Source: Bacteroidota bacterium | GTDB taxonomy: Bacteria > Bacteroidota > Bacteroidia > Cytophagales > Cyclobacteriaceae | Assembly (NCBI GenBank): GCA_023417785.1 | Contig: JAEZEH010000154.1 | Coordinates: 1 to 48,707 of the forward strand | Length of the DNA stretch: 48,707 nt | Direction: 5' to 3' | Shown: positions 33,337 to 42,436 of the stretch, piece after piece | How positions within the stretch are numbered: the first letter of the stretch is position 1 | Layout: each line of letters begins with the position of its first letter | The notes under the pieces: generated by a model | The model's database searches: none | Seen by the model: the letters and a program-made list of their open reading frames with translations, nothing else | Told to the model about the DNA's origin: nothing | Made by a program: the position numbers and the translations under genes

Positions 33337-34461
33337 TCAAAAGTGTTCATTGATTTCGTCCAGCAGGTAAAGCTTTGGGTCACTTTCGTATTGCCAGAAC
33401 ATCACGCCGGCAAGGTTCTTATCCTCTACATACAGACATTTCAATTTCACCGACTCTTCGTCATCGTAAACCACAAGTTGTTTCGTTTCTTTATTGAAGA
33501 GATAAGGTGCCTGCGCCTGTTCGTCCCAGTACCTTATGAACCCCACACTGTTTACCAGACTGTCTTTAATAAAAGAATAGCCACCCGCGCGGGTAACCGA
33601 ATCTGCAATTCGTTCGATACCATTGTTATCGGTGCTTTGCATGATCCAGCTTCGGCCATAAAATGGAATCCCCAACACAATCTTTTCAACCGGAACACCT
33701 GCGTTGACGAAGTCATTGACCCCGGTATCCGCTGATCTTCCTTTACCATCGCGGGTTGGATAAAGATTTGAATGGTGACCTACGGTATCTCCGGCCGGAA
33801 CGTAAAAGTCATAAGCCATCAGGTTAACGAAATCAAGATGTTTCGCAACCTCACCCATATCCGTCTTTTCAAGGAAACCCCTGAACTCGGGCACCGCCGT
33901 TGTAAGCAGATATTTTTTCTCCGTTATCACCGAAAGGGAATCCAGCCCTTCGCGCAGGGATTTAAACATCAAAGTAAAATTTTGCCGGTCTTCGCTTCGG
34001 AATACATTATCTTCTCCGCGGAAGCCCGGATATTCCCAGTCGATATCAACTCCATCGAGATTGTACTGCTCTACTATATCAAGATTCGAATCGGCAAACT
34101 TCTTTCGGGAACTTTCAGTAAGAACGGCATCTGAAAAATTTTCACTCCAGCTCCAGCCGCCAAGTGAAATAAGAATTTTTAAATCAGGATTGTCCTCCTT
34201 AAGCCGGTTAAGGTTACGAAAGTTTATGGAATCCGTCGCGAGGTTGGTGAGCAATGCCATGCTGTCCTTCACATTGACGAACGCATAATTAATGTGTGTC
34301 AGTTTTTTCGCGTCGATTTTGTCGACATCGAGTTGACCCCGATATCCGGGAACATATCCGATAATCACTTTTTCAGCTTTCGTTTCCGGAACTTCTATGG
34401 TCGACTTGCAGGCTGTCGCGAACGCGGAAAGGAAAAGCAACAAAAACAGTTTGTTTCGCAT
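33337..34461 (-). CDS. GH18 chitinase-like lipoprotein
   Basis: The ATG at 34461 begins a lipoprotein signal (MRNKLFLLLFLSAFATAC, lipobox Cys18). Ten more in-frame residues upstream are not needed. The single GH18 TIM barrel shows the catalytic DxxDxDxE motif as LDGVDIDWEYPG, with the acid Glu143 of the chosen form. It also has ILISLGGWSWSENF, VNLMAYDFYVPAGD and the final VMFWQYESDP. All catalytic residues are intact, so hydrolysis of chitin, chitooligosaccharides or N-glycan cores is expected at the cell surface. No binding module is attached. It converges on the glycosidase-like gene, with a short TGAACA/TGTTCA hairpin at the junction. Confidence 0.95.
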   Translation of the reverse strand: MRNKLFLLLFLSAFATACKSTIEVPETKAEKVIIGYVPGYRGQLDVDKIDAKKLTHINYAFVNVKDSMALLTNLATDSINFRNLNRLKEDNPDLKILISLGGWSWSENFSDAVLTESSRKKFADSNLDIVEQYNLDGVDIDWEYPGFRGEDNVFRSEDRQNFTLMFKSLREGLDSLSVITEKKYLLTTAVPEFRGFLEKTDMGEVAKHLDFVNLMAYDFYVPAGDTVGHHSNLYPTRDGKGRSADTGVNDFVNAGVPVEKIVLGIPFYGRSWIMQSTDNNGIERIADSVTRAGGYSFIKDSLVNSVGFIRYWDEQAQAPYLFNKETKQLVVYDDEESVKLKCLYVEDKNLAGVMFWQYESDPKLYLLDEINEHF

Positions 34462-34632
34462 TGACAAGGTTTTTTTGAATCTGAAGGACACCTGCCAACA
34501 TTAGGCTCTGAGGATAACCAAAGCAAGCAGTTTTTTATGGCGACCGCTGGCAATGTTTGAACGGCAATCCGTTACTATGGCGCTTTCTCATGTTCAGGTA
34601 CAATATTTTATCTAGAGGAAGTAAAACCTGCT

Positions 34633-35016
34633 ATGGACGTTTCCCGGCATATCAACATCATCGGCCTGATCTATATCGTCATTGGTTCCCTGTACGCTCT
34701 GGCCGGACTGGTTTTTATAACTGGACTGGCAAGGCTCGCAGATTTGGTCGAAGACGATGTCTCCGAAGACGTTCTTAATTTCTCGGGAGTTACGCTTGGA
34801 ATCGTCCTATTGGTGTTTGCAGCCTTGCAAATTGTGGCCGGAATCGGCCTGAAGAAGTATGAGAATTGGGCTCGGACCCTTACACTTATATTAAGCGTGA
34901 TTGGCCTGTTCAGCTTTCCTGTCGGAACAATTCTTGGCGTTTATGCTTTGTGGGTATTGATCAGAAGCGATGCGAAGGCCCTTTTCGAAGGTGGGCATAC
35001 GTCGACCCGGTATTAA
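34633..35016 (+). CDS. Small integral membrane protein, function unknown
   Basis: A 127-residue protein with about four hydrophobic segments: HINIIGLIYIVIGSLYALAG, FSGVTLGIVLLVFAALQIVA, TLTLILSVIGLFSF and ILGVYALWVLI. An acidic loop (LVEDDVSEDV) lies after the first helix. It resembles the small DUF4064-like or hypothetical membrane proteins common in Bacteroidota. No function is known. It lies 124 bases before the DnaJ-domain gene on the same strand. Confidence 0.8.
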   Translation: MDVSRHINIIGLIYIVIGSLYALAGLVFITGLARLADLVEDDVSEDVLNFSGVTLGIVLLVFAALQIVAGIGLKKYENWARTLTLILSVIGLFSFPVGTILGVYALWVLIRSDAKALFEGGHTSTRY

Positions 35017-35096
35017 TCCCTGGATGATTCCCGGCGATTCAAAAAACTCTTGCGCCTTGAGTGTAAACACCCGTTTCACGAGGCCTGAAAGCCCGC

Positions 35097-35128
35097 TAAC
35101 AACAGCAATACTTGATAAATTGTTGTTA
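35097..35128 (+). promoter_or_regulatory. Inverted repeat just upstream of the DnaJ-domain gene
   Basis: TAACAACA (35097-35104) and TGTTGTTA (35121-35128) are perfect 8-bp arms around 16 bases, ending 12 bases before the ATG. It could be a repressor site or a leader hairpin covering the ribosome site. Confidence 0.4.
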
Positions 35129-35140
35129 ATTCGAGGTTGA

Positions 35141-35686
35141 ATGGATCATTACTTCGCCATCCTGGAGCTGCGACCCGGGGCATCGGAAAACGAAATCAAA
35201 AAAGCTTATCGTAAGCTCGCACGCAGATATCATCCGGACGTTAGCAAAGAACCGGATGCCGAAGAAAGGTTCCTTGAAATTACAGAAGCATATGACTATC
35301 TGCTCGAAAGAAGAACCCGGCCCGCCATCTCTTACAGCCGCCCTTTCGAGACAGTCACGCCGGAGCCAACCCGGGAAGAGCAGCGACGCCAGCGGGCCCG
35401 GGCCTTCGCCCAAATGCGTTATGAGGAATTTCGTCAAAGCACCCTCGCGTTCAAAAGAAGCTGGTACTTTACCCCGCTACGCATCATTACGTGGACTGCG
35501 ATTGTACTATGCTATGCCCTTTCTTTGTTGATGATCCTTTCTCCCCTTCTCGCCTGGATCCATACCGGTGAAACCGCTATTATTATTGGGTTCTGCCTAA
35601 TTGCTATGGTAAGCCCCCATATGTATCAGATCGCAAAAAGCTTGCAAACGGAAACCCGACACTACTTTGAAGATTGGGAAAACTAA
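35141..35686 (+). CDS. Membrane-anchored J-domain protein
   Basis: The N-terminal 60 residues are a J domain with the HPD signature intact (KAYRKLARRYHPDVSKEPD), so it can stimulate a DnaK ATPase. A basic linker (PTREEQRRQRARAFAQMRY) leads to two hydrophobic segments (IITWTAIVLCYALSLLMIL and AIIIGFCLIAMVSPHMYQI). There is no zinc-finger or substrate domain, so this is a class III J protein that probably recruits DnaK to the inner membrane. It appears monocistronic. Confidence 0.9.
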   Translation: MDHYFAILELRPGASENEIKKAYRKLARRYHPDVSKEPDAEERFLEITEAYDYLLERRTRPAISYSRPFETVTPEPTREEQRRQRARAFAQMRYEEFRQSTLAFKRSWYFTPLRIITWTAIVLCYALSLLMILSPLLAWIHTGETAIIIGFCLIAMVSPHMYQIAKSLQTETRHYFEDWEN

Positions 35687-36038
35687 AGGGCGATGCGACA
35701 GCAACCAATGTTAATTTCCTGTCACAACTTCTCTAAGTAGTCAGAATATCCCCATTACGTGTTCAAAAGGATGTTTTCCCTGGCTTATGACCTGTCTGCA
35801 TTGCCTTAATCTAAATCCGCCAGGTTGGATTCTGAAAATTATTAATTACATTTGTTTTATCAATTGCGGATAATTATATCACTGCACCTCCGGTTTGACC
35901 GCGTAGTTATTTAAATCTCCTCAGTTAATCTGGCAAAACTCTCTTGTTTTTAGTTTCAAAACTATCTTCTCGAAGTCGGTTGCCGCAAACGGCTCGTGAA
36001 GTACATGAGTTTATCGTCAAATAATATTATTAGCATTA
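35687..36038 (+). promoter_or_regulatory. Promoter and long leader of the helicase/desaturase/RRM operon
   Basis: TTG (35825-35827) followed after 19 bases by TACATTTG (35847-35854) is a full match to the Bacteroidota promoter consensus TTG-N19-TAnnTTTG. Transcription would start near 35861, leaving a leader of about 175 bases before the GTG start of the helicase gene. The leader is A/T-rich and free of other genes. Long leaders are common in cold-induced mRNAs. Confidence 0.68.
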
Positions 36039-37154
36039 GTGTCATTCTTAAGGTTTAACCTGTCCAACGGGATTATGAAAGCGTTGGATGAAAAGGGCTA
36101 TACAACGCCCACGCCTGTTCAGGAACAGGCCATCCCCCAAATCATTTCAGGCAGAGACATTCTGGGAACCGCGCAGACCGGTACCGGCAAAACCGCCGCA
36201 TTCTGTATTCCGATTTTACAAAGACTTTCGGCAAGCCGTGGGAACAATGGTATCCGCGCGCTTATCCTTACGCCCACGCGTGAACTCGCCATTCAGGTTT
36301 CAGACAATCTGAAGCTATATGGCAAGTATCTTCATATAACGAGCACTGTCGTGTACGGTGGCGTATCACAGTTCAATCAGGTAAAAGACCTGCGGAAAGG
36401 AGTCGACGTTCTCGTTGCTACTCCAGGCAGATTACTGGACCTCATTCAACAACGCGTGATCTCGTTAAAGGGTATCGAAATGCTTGTCCTTGACGAAGCA
36501 GACCGGATGCTCGATATGGGTTTTATCCATGATGTCCGTCGGATCATCAAGATGATGCCCCCATCACGCCAGAACCTTTTGTTTTCGGCAACCATGCCTG
36601 GGGAAGTTCTGACCCTGGTGAAAGAAATCCTTACGAACCCGGTGCGGATCGCTGTGGAGTTGAAAACGCCGCGTCCTTCGATTGCTCAGTCGGTATACTT
36701 CGTGGCCAGGGAAAGCAAAAGGGCGTTATTGAAACACGTTATCGTTGAACGCGCAATGCAAAATGTCATTGTTTTTGCCAGAACAAAATATGGCGCGGAC
36801 AAGATCGCGCGTGATCTGAACAAGGCAGGAATTTCCGCGGAAGCGTTTCATGGTGATAAATCACAGCAGGCGAGACAACGTGCACTTTCGAATTTCAAGG
36901 GAAATGCAACGCGGGTTCTGGTCGCAACAGACATCGCAGCCCGCGGAATTGATATCGCAGACCTTCCTTTTGTTATCAACTATGAGCTTCCGGCATCAGC
37001 CGAAACGTATACTCACCGGATCGGACGTACAGGCCGGGCAGGCGCATCTGGCAGTGCATTATCTTTCTGTGATAATGAAGAACGTGGTCAGCTGAAGAAC
37101 ATAAACCGGATCTCGACCGTAAACCTCAGTATAATTGAACATCCTTTCGCTTAA
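36039..37154 (+). CDS. DEAD-box RNA helicase, RhlE-like
   Basis: The GTG at 36039 gives the usual start MSFLRFNLSNGIMKALDEKG. All motifs are present: Q motif (TPTPVQEQAIP), I (AQTGTGKT), Ia (PTRELA), Ib (TPGR), II (DEAD), III (SAT), V (ATDIAARGID) and VI (HRIGRTGRAG). The 371-residue chain ends soon after helicase domain 2, with no basic tail, so it is a minimal RhlE type. It unwinds short RNA duplexes in ribosome assembly or mRNA turnover. It is followed by a desaturase and an RRM gene at gaps of 16 and 4 bases, which points to a role at low temperature. Confidence 0.96.
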   Translation: MSFLRFNLSNGIMKALDEKGYTTPTPVQEQAIPQIISGRDILGTAQTGTGKTAAFCIPILQRLSASRGNNGIRALILTPTRELAIQVSDNLKLYGKYLHITSTVVYGGVSQFNQVKDLRKGVDVLVATPGRLLDLIQQRVISLKGIEMLVLDEADRMLDMGFIHDVRRIIKMMPPSRQNLLFSATMPGEVLTLVKEILTNPVRIAVELKTPRPSIAQSVYFVARESKRALLKHVIVERAMQNVIVFARTKYGADKIARDLNKAGISAEAFHGDKSQQARQRALSNFKGNATRVLVATDIAARGIDIADLPFVINYELPASAETYTHRIGRTGRAGASGSALSFCDNEERGQLKNINRISTVNLSIIEHPFA

Positions 37155-37170
37155 TTAGGTTATACTAAGA

Positions 37171-38304
37171 ATGGAAAGAAAAACTACACTTCGTTTCGCA
37201 AATAATCACCGGGATTTTGTTGTCACACTGAACAAACGTGTCAACGAGTATTTCAAGACAAAGAATATCGCCAAGCACGGTAACACGGAAATGGTAATCA
37301 AAACCATATTCATGTTCGCGCTTTATCTCACGCCGTACATATTGATTGTCACAGAAGCAGTGACAGCTCCCTGGATGCTTATTCTTTTGGTTGTTCTAAT
37401 GGCTCTGGGTGTTGCCGGTATCGGACTATCCGTGATGCATGACGCTAACCATGGTGCTTACTCCAACAAAAACTGGGTGAACAGCCTGATTGGCTATTCG
37501 ATGAATCTCATAGGAGCAAACGCATTCAATTGGAAGATGCAGCATAACGTTCTGCATCACTCCTATACGAACGTGCACGAAGAAGACGAAGATATCAGCC
37601 CACGGGGCGCACTTCGGCTTACGCCCCATTCTGACTGGAAAAGCATACACCGATATCAGTATATCTACGCCTGGTTTCTCTATGGCCTGATGACCATCGT
37701 CTGGTTGTTTTTCAAGGACTTCACACGAATTGTAAAGTATGGGAAGGCTGGTGTTGCTAAGAAACTGAATTCCGATATCCGAAAGGAATGGGTAGTTCTT
37801 ATCTTGTCTAAGGTGGTTTATGCCGCGTATATATTCGTAATTCCTGTGGTCTTCACTTCATTAGTATGGTGGGAAGTTCTTGTAGGCGTACTGATAATGC
37901 ATTACATCGCAGGCTTCATTCTGGCCATAATTTTTCAGCCGGCTCACGTAATTGAAGGAACCGAGTTCCCCTTGCCTGACAACAATAACACTCTTGAGAA
38001 CAACTGGGCAGTGCATCAATTGATGACCACAACAAATTTTGGGAACCGAAGCAAGTGGTTTTCATGGTATGTGGGAGGCCTGAATTTTCAGATCGAACAT
38101 CATCTCTTTCCGAATGTCTGCCATGTGCATTATCGCCGGATCGCTGATATCGTTCGAACAACTGCCAGCGAGTATGGCTTGCCTTACAAAACCTCGCGGA
38201 CATTCTTATCTGCACTGGTCGGTCACGCCCGGCTACTAAAACAACTTGGAATGAAACCTGTGCCGGTTTCAGCCAATCAATCAACAACGTCTATTCTTAA
38301 TTAA
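37171..38304 (+). CDS. Membrane fatty-acid desaturase (acyl-CoA/lipid desaturase family)
   Basis: A 377-residue integral membrane di-iron enzyme. The three histidine boxes are HDANH, HNVLHH and QIEHHLFP, the last of the front-end/linoleoyl-CoA desaturase kind. Hydrophobic segments include TIFMFALYLTPYILIVTEAV, MLILLVVLMALGVAGIGLSV and VLVGVLIMHYIAGFILAIIF. It introduces a double bond into membrane acyl chains using electrons from a separate ferredoxin or cytochrome system. Its gene sits between a DEAD-box helicase and an RRM protein gene, consistent with restoring membrane fluidity in the cold. Confidence 0.95.
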   Translation: MERKTTLRFANNHRDFVVTLNKRVNEYFKTKNIAKHGNTEMVIKTIFMFALYLTPYILIVTEAVTAPWMLILLVVLMALGVAGIGLSVMHDANHGAYSNKNWVNSLIGYSMNLIGANAFNWKMQHNVLHHSYTNVHEEDEDISPRGALRLTPHSDWKSIHRYQYIYAWFLYGLMTIVWLFFKDFTRIVKYGKAGVAKKLNSDIRKEWVVLILSKVVYAAYIFVIPVVFTSLVWWEVLVGVLIMHYIAGFILAIIFQPAHVIEGTEFPLPDNNNTLENNWAVHQLMTTTNFGNRSKWFSWYVGGLNFQIEHHLFPNVCHVHYRRIADIVRTTASEYGLPYKTSRTFLSALVGHARLLKQLGMKPVPVSANQSTTSILN

Positions 38305-38308
38305 TTAT

Positions 38309-38641
38309 ATGAACATCTATGTATCCAACATCTCTTTCAAGTCATCTGAAGATGAATTAAGAGAACTATTCGAACAGCATGGCGAAGTATCGTCTGTAAA
38401 AATCATTCTTGACAAAGAAACTCAGCGCAGCCGCGGATTTGGCTTTGTCGATATGCCCGACACAGCGGAAGCGAAACAAGCAATTGAAGAACTGAACGGT
38501 TATAGCCTTCAAGGTAAAGATCTTACCGTAAATGAAGCTCGCCCTAAAACGGATTCTCCCCGCCCGGGCTACGGAAACCGTGGTGGTGGCGGTGGCGGCG
38601 GCTACGGCAACCGCGACGGCGGATTCAACAAACGCTGGTAA
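38309..38641 (+). CDS. Glycine-rich RNA-binding protein with one RRM
   Basis: A 110-residue protein. The RRM covers residues 1-78 with RNP2 (MNIYVSNISF) and RNP1 (RSRGFGFVDM) intact. The tail of about 30 residues is rich in Gly, Asn and Arg (GYGNRGGGGGGGYGNRDGG), like the RGG-type tails of cold-inducible RNA-binding proteins. It starts 4 bases after the desaturase stop, so it is translated from the same mRNA. A strong terminator follows. Likely an RNA chaperone acting with the helicase. Confidence 0.96.
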   Translation: MNIYVSNISFKSSEDELRELFEQHGEVSSVKIILDKETQRSRGFGFVDMPDTAEAKQAIEELNGYSLQGKDLTVNEARPKTDSPRPGYGNRGGGGGGGYGNRDGGFNKRW

Positions 38642-38662
38642 TATCACTTCAAACAAAAATAG

Positions 38663-38692
38663 AAAGGAGCTGGAAACGGCTCCTTTTTTTTC
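38663..38692 (+). terminator. Rho-independent terminator of the helicase/desaturase/RRM operon
   Basis: AAAGGAGC and GCTCCTTT form an 8-bp stem around an 8-base loop, followed by a run of T residues ending near 38692. It lies 22 bases past the RRM stop codon. Confidence 0.9.
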
Positions 38693-38710
38693 GAGCCATT
38701 TGAAAACTCG

Positions 38711-38986
38711 CTAACGTTTGCCGTTCCCCTTGGTATTATTGTCTTCGAAGCTCATTCGCCACCAATCGGCAAACGATGACTCTGGGTACTCTTTTGAAAT
38801 CTGAGACGCAAGGTCGGTTACCGCCTCTTCGATAGACGTCCCGCGCAATGGTGTGTTCTTGTCAGCATGTCTGATATAGAAATACCCTCCTTCAGAAAAT
38901 AACGTAATGCGCAGGTTCAGCCCGCTTGTATAAATTTGCTGAAGCACGTCTCCTACATATGTCCGATCAATAATCCGTTGAGCCAT
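38711..38986 (-). CDS. Hypothetical 91-residue protein
   Basis: A small soluble protein: MAQRIIDRTYVGDVLQQIY, then beta-rich LRITLFSEGGYFYIRHADK and a C-terminal helix EEAVTDLASQISKEYPESS. No family is recognised. The composition and regular alternation of strands and helices look like a real protein. It converges on the cold operon and shares the gap with its terminator. Confidence 0.65.
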   Translation of the reverse strand: MAQRIIDRTYVGDVLQQIYTSGLNLRITLFSEGGYFYIRHADKNTPLRGTSIEEAVTDLASQISKEYPESSFADWWRMSFEDNNTKGNGKR

Positions 38987-39341
38987 ATTCGTTATTCAAG
39001 AGATGAAAGTACAAACAAACTGTGAGCTTAACGAATTCATAGTTCTGACCTACATAAATGGAGGCAGTTGTTTTCATAAAATGCACCTTATTCCTGCCGC
39101 TCCGTCGCGCTGTCGGTTTCTTTTGCGTATATTGAGGTATCGATACGCAATCGCCTTTCCGGATTAAATCTTCTGCCAAAGATCATCTAATTCTGTTTGA
39201 CCTTCCTTTGTTACGGGTACGCTGAGAAAGCAAGATTCCTGGATATGGAGGCGTACCGGTGGACGTTGTCGCGCACGTTACCTGAACGCTATCTGACCTT
39301 GTCGAACGAATCGAGAGGTCGCATCATGAAAAACACGGTCT
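38987..39341. other. Intergenic region without a convincing gene
   Basis: About 355 bases separate the hypothetical 91-residue gene from the NtrC-type gene. A 70-codon minus-strand frame overlaps the start of the 91-residue gene and looks spurious. TTCCTTTG near 39204 is one mismatch from the -7 box TAnnTTTG on the plus strand. No terminator or RNA gene was seen. Confidence 0.45.
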
Positions 39342-40727
39342 ATGAGAAACATTCTGATTATCAACGAAGACAAAAATTACCGATCACTTGTAAAGGAGCA
39401 GCTTGCCGAAGGAGGATTTAGCTGCAGGGAGGCAAATACAAAAGAAAAAGCCTTCGATATCCTTGCAACAGAGGCCATTGATCTTGTCTTGTGTGATCTG
39501 AATCTTCGTAAAGGTGGTGGCCGGGAAGTTCTCGCGGGAATGAAGGAGCATTTTCCGACGATACCGTTGATCATCATTACCGCATCATCGAATATCCGTG
39601 CTGCTGTTGAAATGATGAAACTAGGTGCGGTGGATTATTTATTGAAGCCCGTGAAATCAGCAGAACTTGTGCTCACCATCAACGAACGTCTTGCCGAATT
39701 AAGTGAGCCCAGGGTGCATGAACCCTCCGTTACTGCCGAACCACCGGCTTCCGTGGAGAACCCTGGCTATATCTTCAGCGGCGGCGAATTCCTTTTGGAA
39801 ACATTAAAGCAAATCAATCTCGTGGCACCAACAAACTATTCCGTGATCCTTTACGGTGAGAGCGGCAGTGGCAAAGAGGCGTTTGCACGGGAAATACACG
39901 CAAAAAGCAAGCGTAAAAACAAACCGTTCGTAGCGATAGATTGTGGAGCCCTGTCAAAAGAACTGTCAGCAAGTACGCTATTTGGCCATGAGAAGGGTGC
40001 CTTCACTGGCGCCATTGAACAGAAGATCGGCGCATTTGAATCAGCTGCAGGTGGTACAGTGTTCCTGGATGAGATTTCAAATTTGCCGTATGAAATTCAG
40101 GTATCACTGCTACGCGTGATGCAGGAACGGCAAACCCGACGCGTTGGTGGTACAAAGGACATTCCGATAGACGTGCGGGTGATCGTTGCCAGTAACCGAA
40201 AACTTTGGGAAGCCTGCAAAGTCGGCGAGTTCCGTGAAGATTTATATCACCGATTCAACGAGTTCACCATTTCAATTGAACCTCTGCGCAAACGCAAAAC
40301 CGATATAGTTTTTTATAGTCAGCATTTCTTAAGGGAAACCAATAAGCAGCTGAATAAGAAAGTCGCTGGCTTTTCGGATGAGGTTATGGTTACATTTCTT
40401 GAATACCCATGGCCTGGCAACCTTAGGGAATTGCGTAACGTTGTGAGAAGAAGTGTCTTAATAACAGAATCGAATGAGATCGGAACCGATGCACTCCCGA
40501 TGGAATTCGTTCAGCGTCCGAAAGACCCTGACGCGGTCACTGCGTCTCCTTCGGGCGATGCATTCGTCTCCCGGGCGGAAACAGATTATCTCACTATTGT
40601 GGAAGTGCTCAAACGAACAGGCTTCGATAAAAAGAAAGCCGGACGCGTTCTCGGTATGAATCTTCCAACCATGAATAAGAAGATTGACACATATGCCGGT
40701 CTGAGGGGTTTTAAAGTTACTTTTTAA
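39342..40727 (+). CDS. NtrC-family sigma-54-dependent response regulator
   Basis: A 461-residue protein in three parts. The receiver has Asp52 as phospho-acceptor (LVLCDLNLRKGGG) and YLLKPVK. The AAA+ domain (about 150-375) has Walker A GESGSGKE, the sigma-54-contacting GAFTGA loop (HEKGAFTGAIEQ) and Walker B GGTVFLDEI. The Fis-type helix-turn-helix ends the chain (LKRTGFDKKKAGRVLGMNL). It should activate sigma-54 promoters when phosphorylated. No histidine kinase is adjacent. Targets are unknown; I looked for a -24/-12 site before the next gene and found only a poor one. Confidence 0.95.
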   Translation: MRNILIINEDKNYRSLVKEQLAEGGFSCREANTKEKAFDILATEAIDLVLCDLNLRKGGGREVLAGMKEHFPTIPLIIITASSNIRAAVEMMKLGAVDYLLKPVKSAELVLTINERLAELSEPRVHEPSVTAEPPASVENPGYIFSGGEFLLETLKQINLVAPTNYSVILYGESGSGKEAFAREIHAKSKRKNKPFVAIDCGALSKELSASTLFGHEKGAFTGAIEQKIGAFESAAGGTVFLDEISNLPYEIQVSLLRVMQERQTRRVGGTKDIPIDVRVIVASNRKLWEACKVGEFREDLYHRFNEFTISIEPLRKRKTDIVFYSQHFLRETNKQLNKKVAGFSDEVMVTFLEYPWPGNLRELRNVVRRSVLITESNEIGTDALPMEFVQRPKDPDAVTASPSGDAFVSRAETDYLTIVEVLKRTGFDKKKAGRVLGMNLPTMNKKIDTYAGLRGFKVTF

Positions 40728-40729
40728 CA

Positions 40730-40766
40730 GTTGCATATTGTCGCTAAATAAGATTTTTTATGCAAC
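40730..40766. promoter_or_regulatory. Inverted repeat after the NtrC-type gene
   Basis: GTTGCATA (40730-40737) and TATGCAAC (40759-40766) are perfect 8-bp arms around 21 bases. The repeat starts 2 bases after the stop of the regulator and ends 74 bases before the radical SAM gene. It could be an operator or a weak terminator; there is no T-tract after it. Confidence 0.35.
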
Positions 40767-40840
40767 CCAATCAAAAACAAGGTGCTATTGCGTCATGCCC
40801 AAAATCCCGGCACGAACGGTAGGCCTATCTAAAATTTTCT

Positions 40841-42421
40841 ATGCGAAAACTTGAAATTGGAATTATCGACCTGGTTAGTAAGGGCCCAGTAAATACCTTA
40901 TGGGCGCGAATCATGCACGCTAACCTCGCCAGTATTATGCCGCAGATCGTGGCAAGCTGGTGCGAATCCCAGGGTCATAAAGTTACCTTCACTTGCTACA
41001 CAGGATTTGAAAAACTCGATAGGGAACTGTCGGGCAAATACGACATTGTGTTTATTTGTTCGTTCTCCCAGGCTGCGTTCCTGGCCTACTCAATAAGCAA
41101 TTATTTCAGATCGAAAGGAGCTGTCACCGTGTTAGGCGGCCCTCATGCGCGGTGCTATCCGGATGATTCCACGAAGTATTTTGACTACGTGCTGGGCATG
41201 ACGAACAAGGGAATGATCACTGACTTGTTGAGCAGTTTCAGTCCGCAGCATCCTGGCGTCCACATCTCTGCGAAACAACAGCCATCGGAATTCCCGTCAG
41301 TCGAAGAACGATGGAAATACATGGAGCCGACATTGAAGAAGGCCCCATTTGTAAAGTTCATCCCCATGATGGCCAGTGTGGGCTGTCCGTACACCTGTTC
41401 CTTCTGTATCGATGCAACGGTGCCTTATCAACAGCTTAGTGCCGAGGCATTGAAAGCGGACTTGAAGTTCCTGCTTACAAAATTCAAGAAACCGATGGTC
41501 GCGTGGCAAGATCCGAATTTCGGAATACGCTTCAACGACACGATGGAAGCTATCGCGTCAGTTGGTGGCGAAGGCCGGTTTCAGTTTCTTGCCGAGAGCA
41601 GCTTGTCTATCCTCACAAAAGAACATCTTACCATGATGAAAAAACATCACTTCCGGGCACTGCTTCCCGGGATTGAATCCTGGTATGATATGGGCAACAA
41701 GTCAAACGCAGCTCACGTTGGCGCTCAGGAAAAAGTGAATCGTGTTTCTGAACACGTTAATATGGTGCTGGATTACGTGCCCTATATACAAACCAACTTT
41801 GTTCTCGGACTCGACTGTGATTCCGGTGAGGAACCTTTCGAATTGACCAAGCAATTTATAGATAAGTCACCAGGGGCATTCCCGGGGTATTCGTTGCTGA
41901 CTTCGTTTGGAGAAGCTGCTCCGCTTAATCTCGAATATCAGCGGGAAGGCCGCGTCCTGCCGCTTCCATTTCATTTTCTGAATAATCACCTCGGAATGAA
42001 CCTCAAGCCGAAAAATTATGAATGGATTGATTTTTATGAAAAAGTAATCGACGTAACGGAATACACGTTTTCCTCCAAAGCCATTTATAACCGCTTTAAG
42101 GCAACCTCCAATGGAACATCACGCTGGATGAATGTAATGCGTGCCATCTCCAACGAGGGCTTCGGCCGAATCAGATTCTATAAAACGATTCTGAAAAATC
42201 TTCGCGAAGACAGTTCCTTCCGTGCCTATTTCGAAGGTGAAACGAAACAGCTACCTGCATTTTACAAAAACATTATAGAAAAGGATCTGGGAGTATGGCT
42301 TCGGTGGTTACCCGAAGGAGCTATCGATCACGATCCGAATGCTTATCTTAAAAAGACGAAGACCGGCCCTGAGAAAGTGAAAGCCGGGAAGGCAGTCATA
42401 AATACGATAAGCGGATCGTAA
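40841..42421 (+). CDS. Radical SAM protein with B12-binding-like N-terminal domain
   Basis: A 526-residue protein. The first 150 residues look like the Rossmann-type cobalamin-binding domain of B12-radical SAM enzymes (SGKYDIVFICSFSQAAFLAY, then VTVLGGPHARCYPDD). The classical DxHxxG is not visible, so B12 binding is doubtful. The iron-sulfur motif CxxxCxxC is GCPYTCSFCID (Cys182, 186, 189). The TIM-barrel part continues to about 430, and the C-terminal 100 residues are unassigned. Members of this broad group do methylations or other carbon rearrangements. No substrate gene is near. A terminator follows directly. Confidence 0.88.
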   Translation: MRKLEIGIIDLVSKGPVNTLWARIMHANLASIMPQIVASWCESQGHKVTFTCYTGFEKLDRELSGKYDIVFICSFSQAAFLAYSISNYFRSKGAVTVLGGPHARCYPDDSTKYFDYVLGMTNKGMITDLLSSFSPQHPGVHISAKQQPSEFPSVEERWKYMEPTLKKAPFVKFIPMMASVGCPYTCSFCIDATVPYQQLSAEALKADLKFLLTKFKKPMVAWQDPNFGIRFNDTMEAIASVGGEGRFQFLAESSLSILTKEHLTMMKKHHFRALLPGIESWYDMGNKSNAAHVGAQEKVNRVSEHVNMVLDYVPYIQTNFVLGLDCDSGEEPFELTKQFIDKSPGAFPGYSLLTSFGEAAPLNLEYQREGRVLPLPFHFLNNHLGMNLKPKNYEWIDFYEKVIDVTEYTFSSKAIYNRFKATSNGTSRWMNVMRAISNEGFGRIRFYKTILKNLREDSSFRAYFEGETKQLPAFYKNIIEKDLGVWLRWLPEGAIDHDPNAYLKKTKTGPEKVKAGKAVINTISGS

Positions 42422-42436
42422 AACATAAGAAATCAA

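Noticed and set aside
33331..33349. Bidirectional terminator between the glycosidase-like and chitinase genes
   Set aside because: TGAACA/TGTTCA forms only a 6-bp A/T-rich stem without flanking T-tracts and overlaps the chitinase stop codon.
38967..39179. 70-residue minus-strand protein
   Set aside because: It overlaps the start of the more convincing 91-residue gene and has no domain-like pattern.
40800..40830. Sigma-54 promoter before the radical SAM gene
   Set aside because: CGGCACG resembles the -24 part, but the -12 part is GTAGG rather than TTGCA, so the site is not credible.
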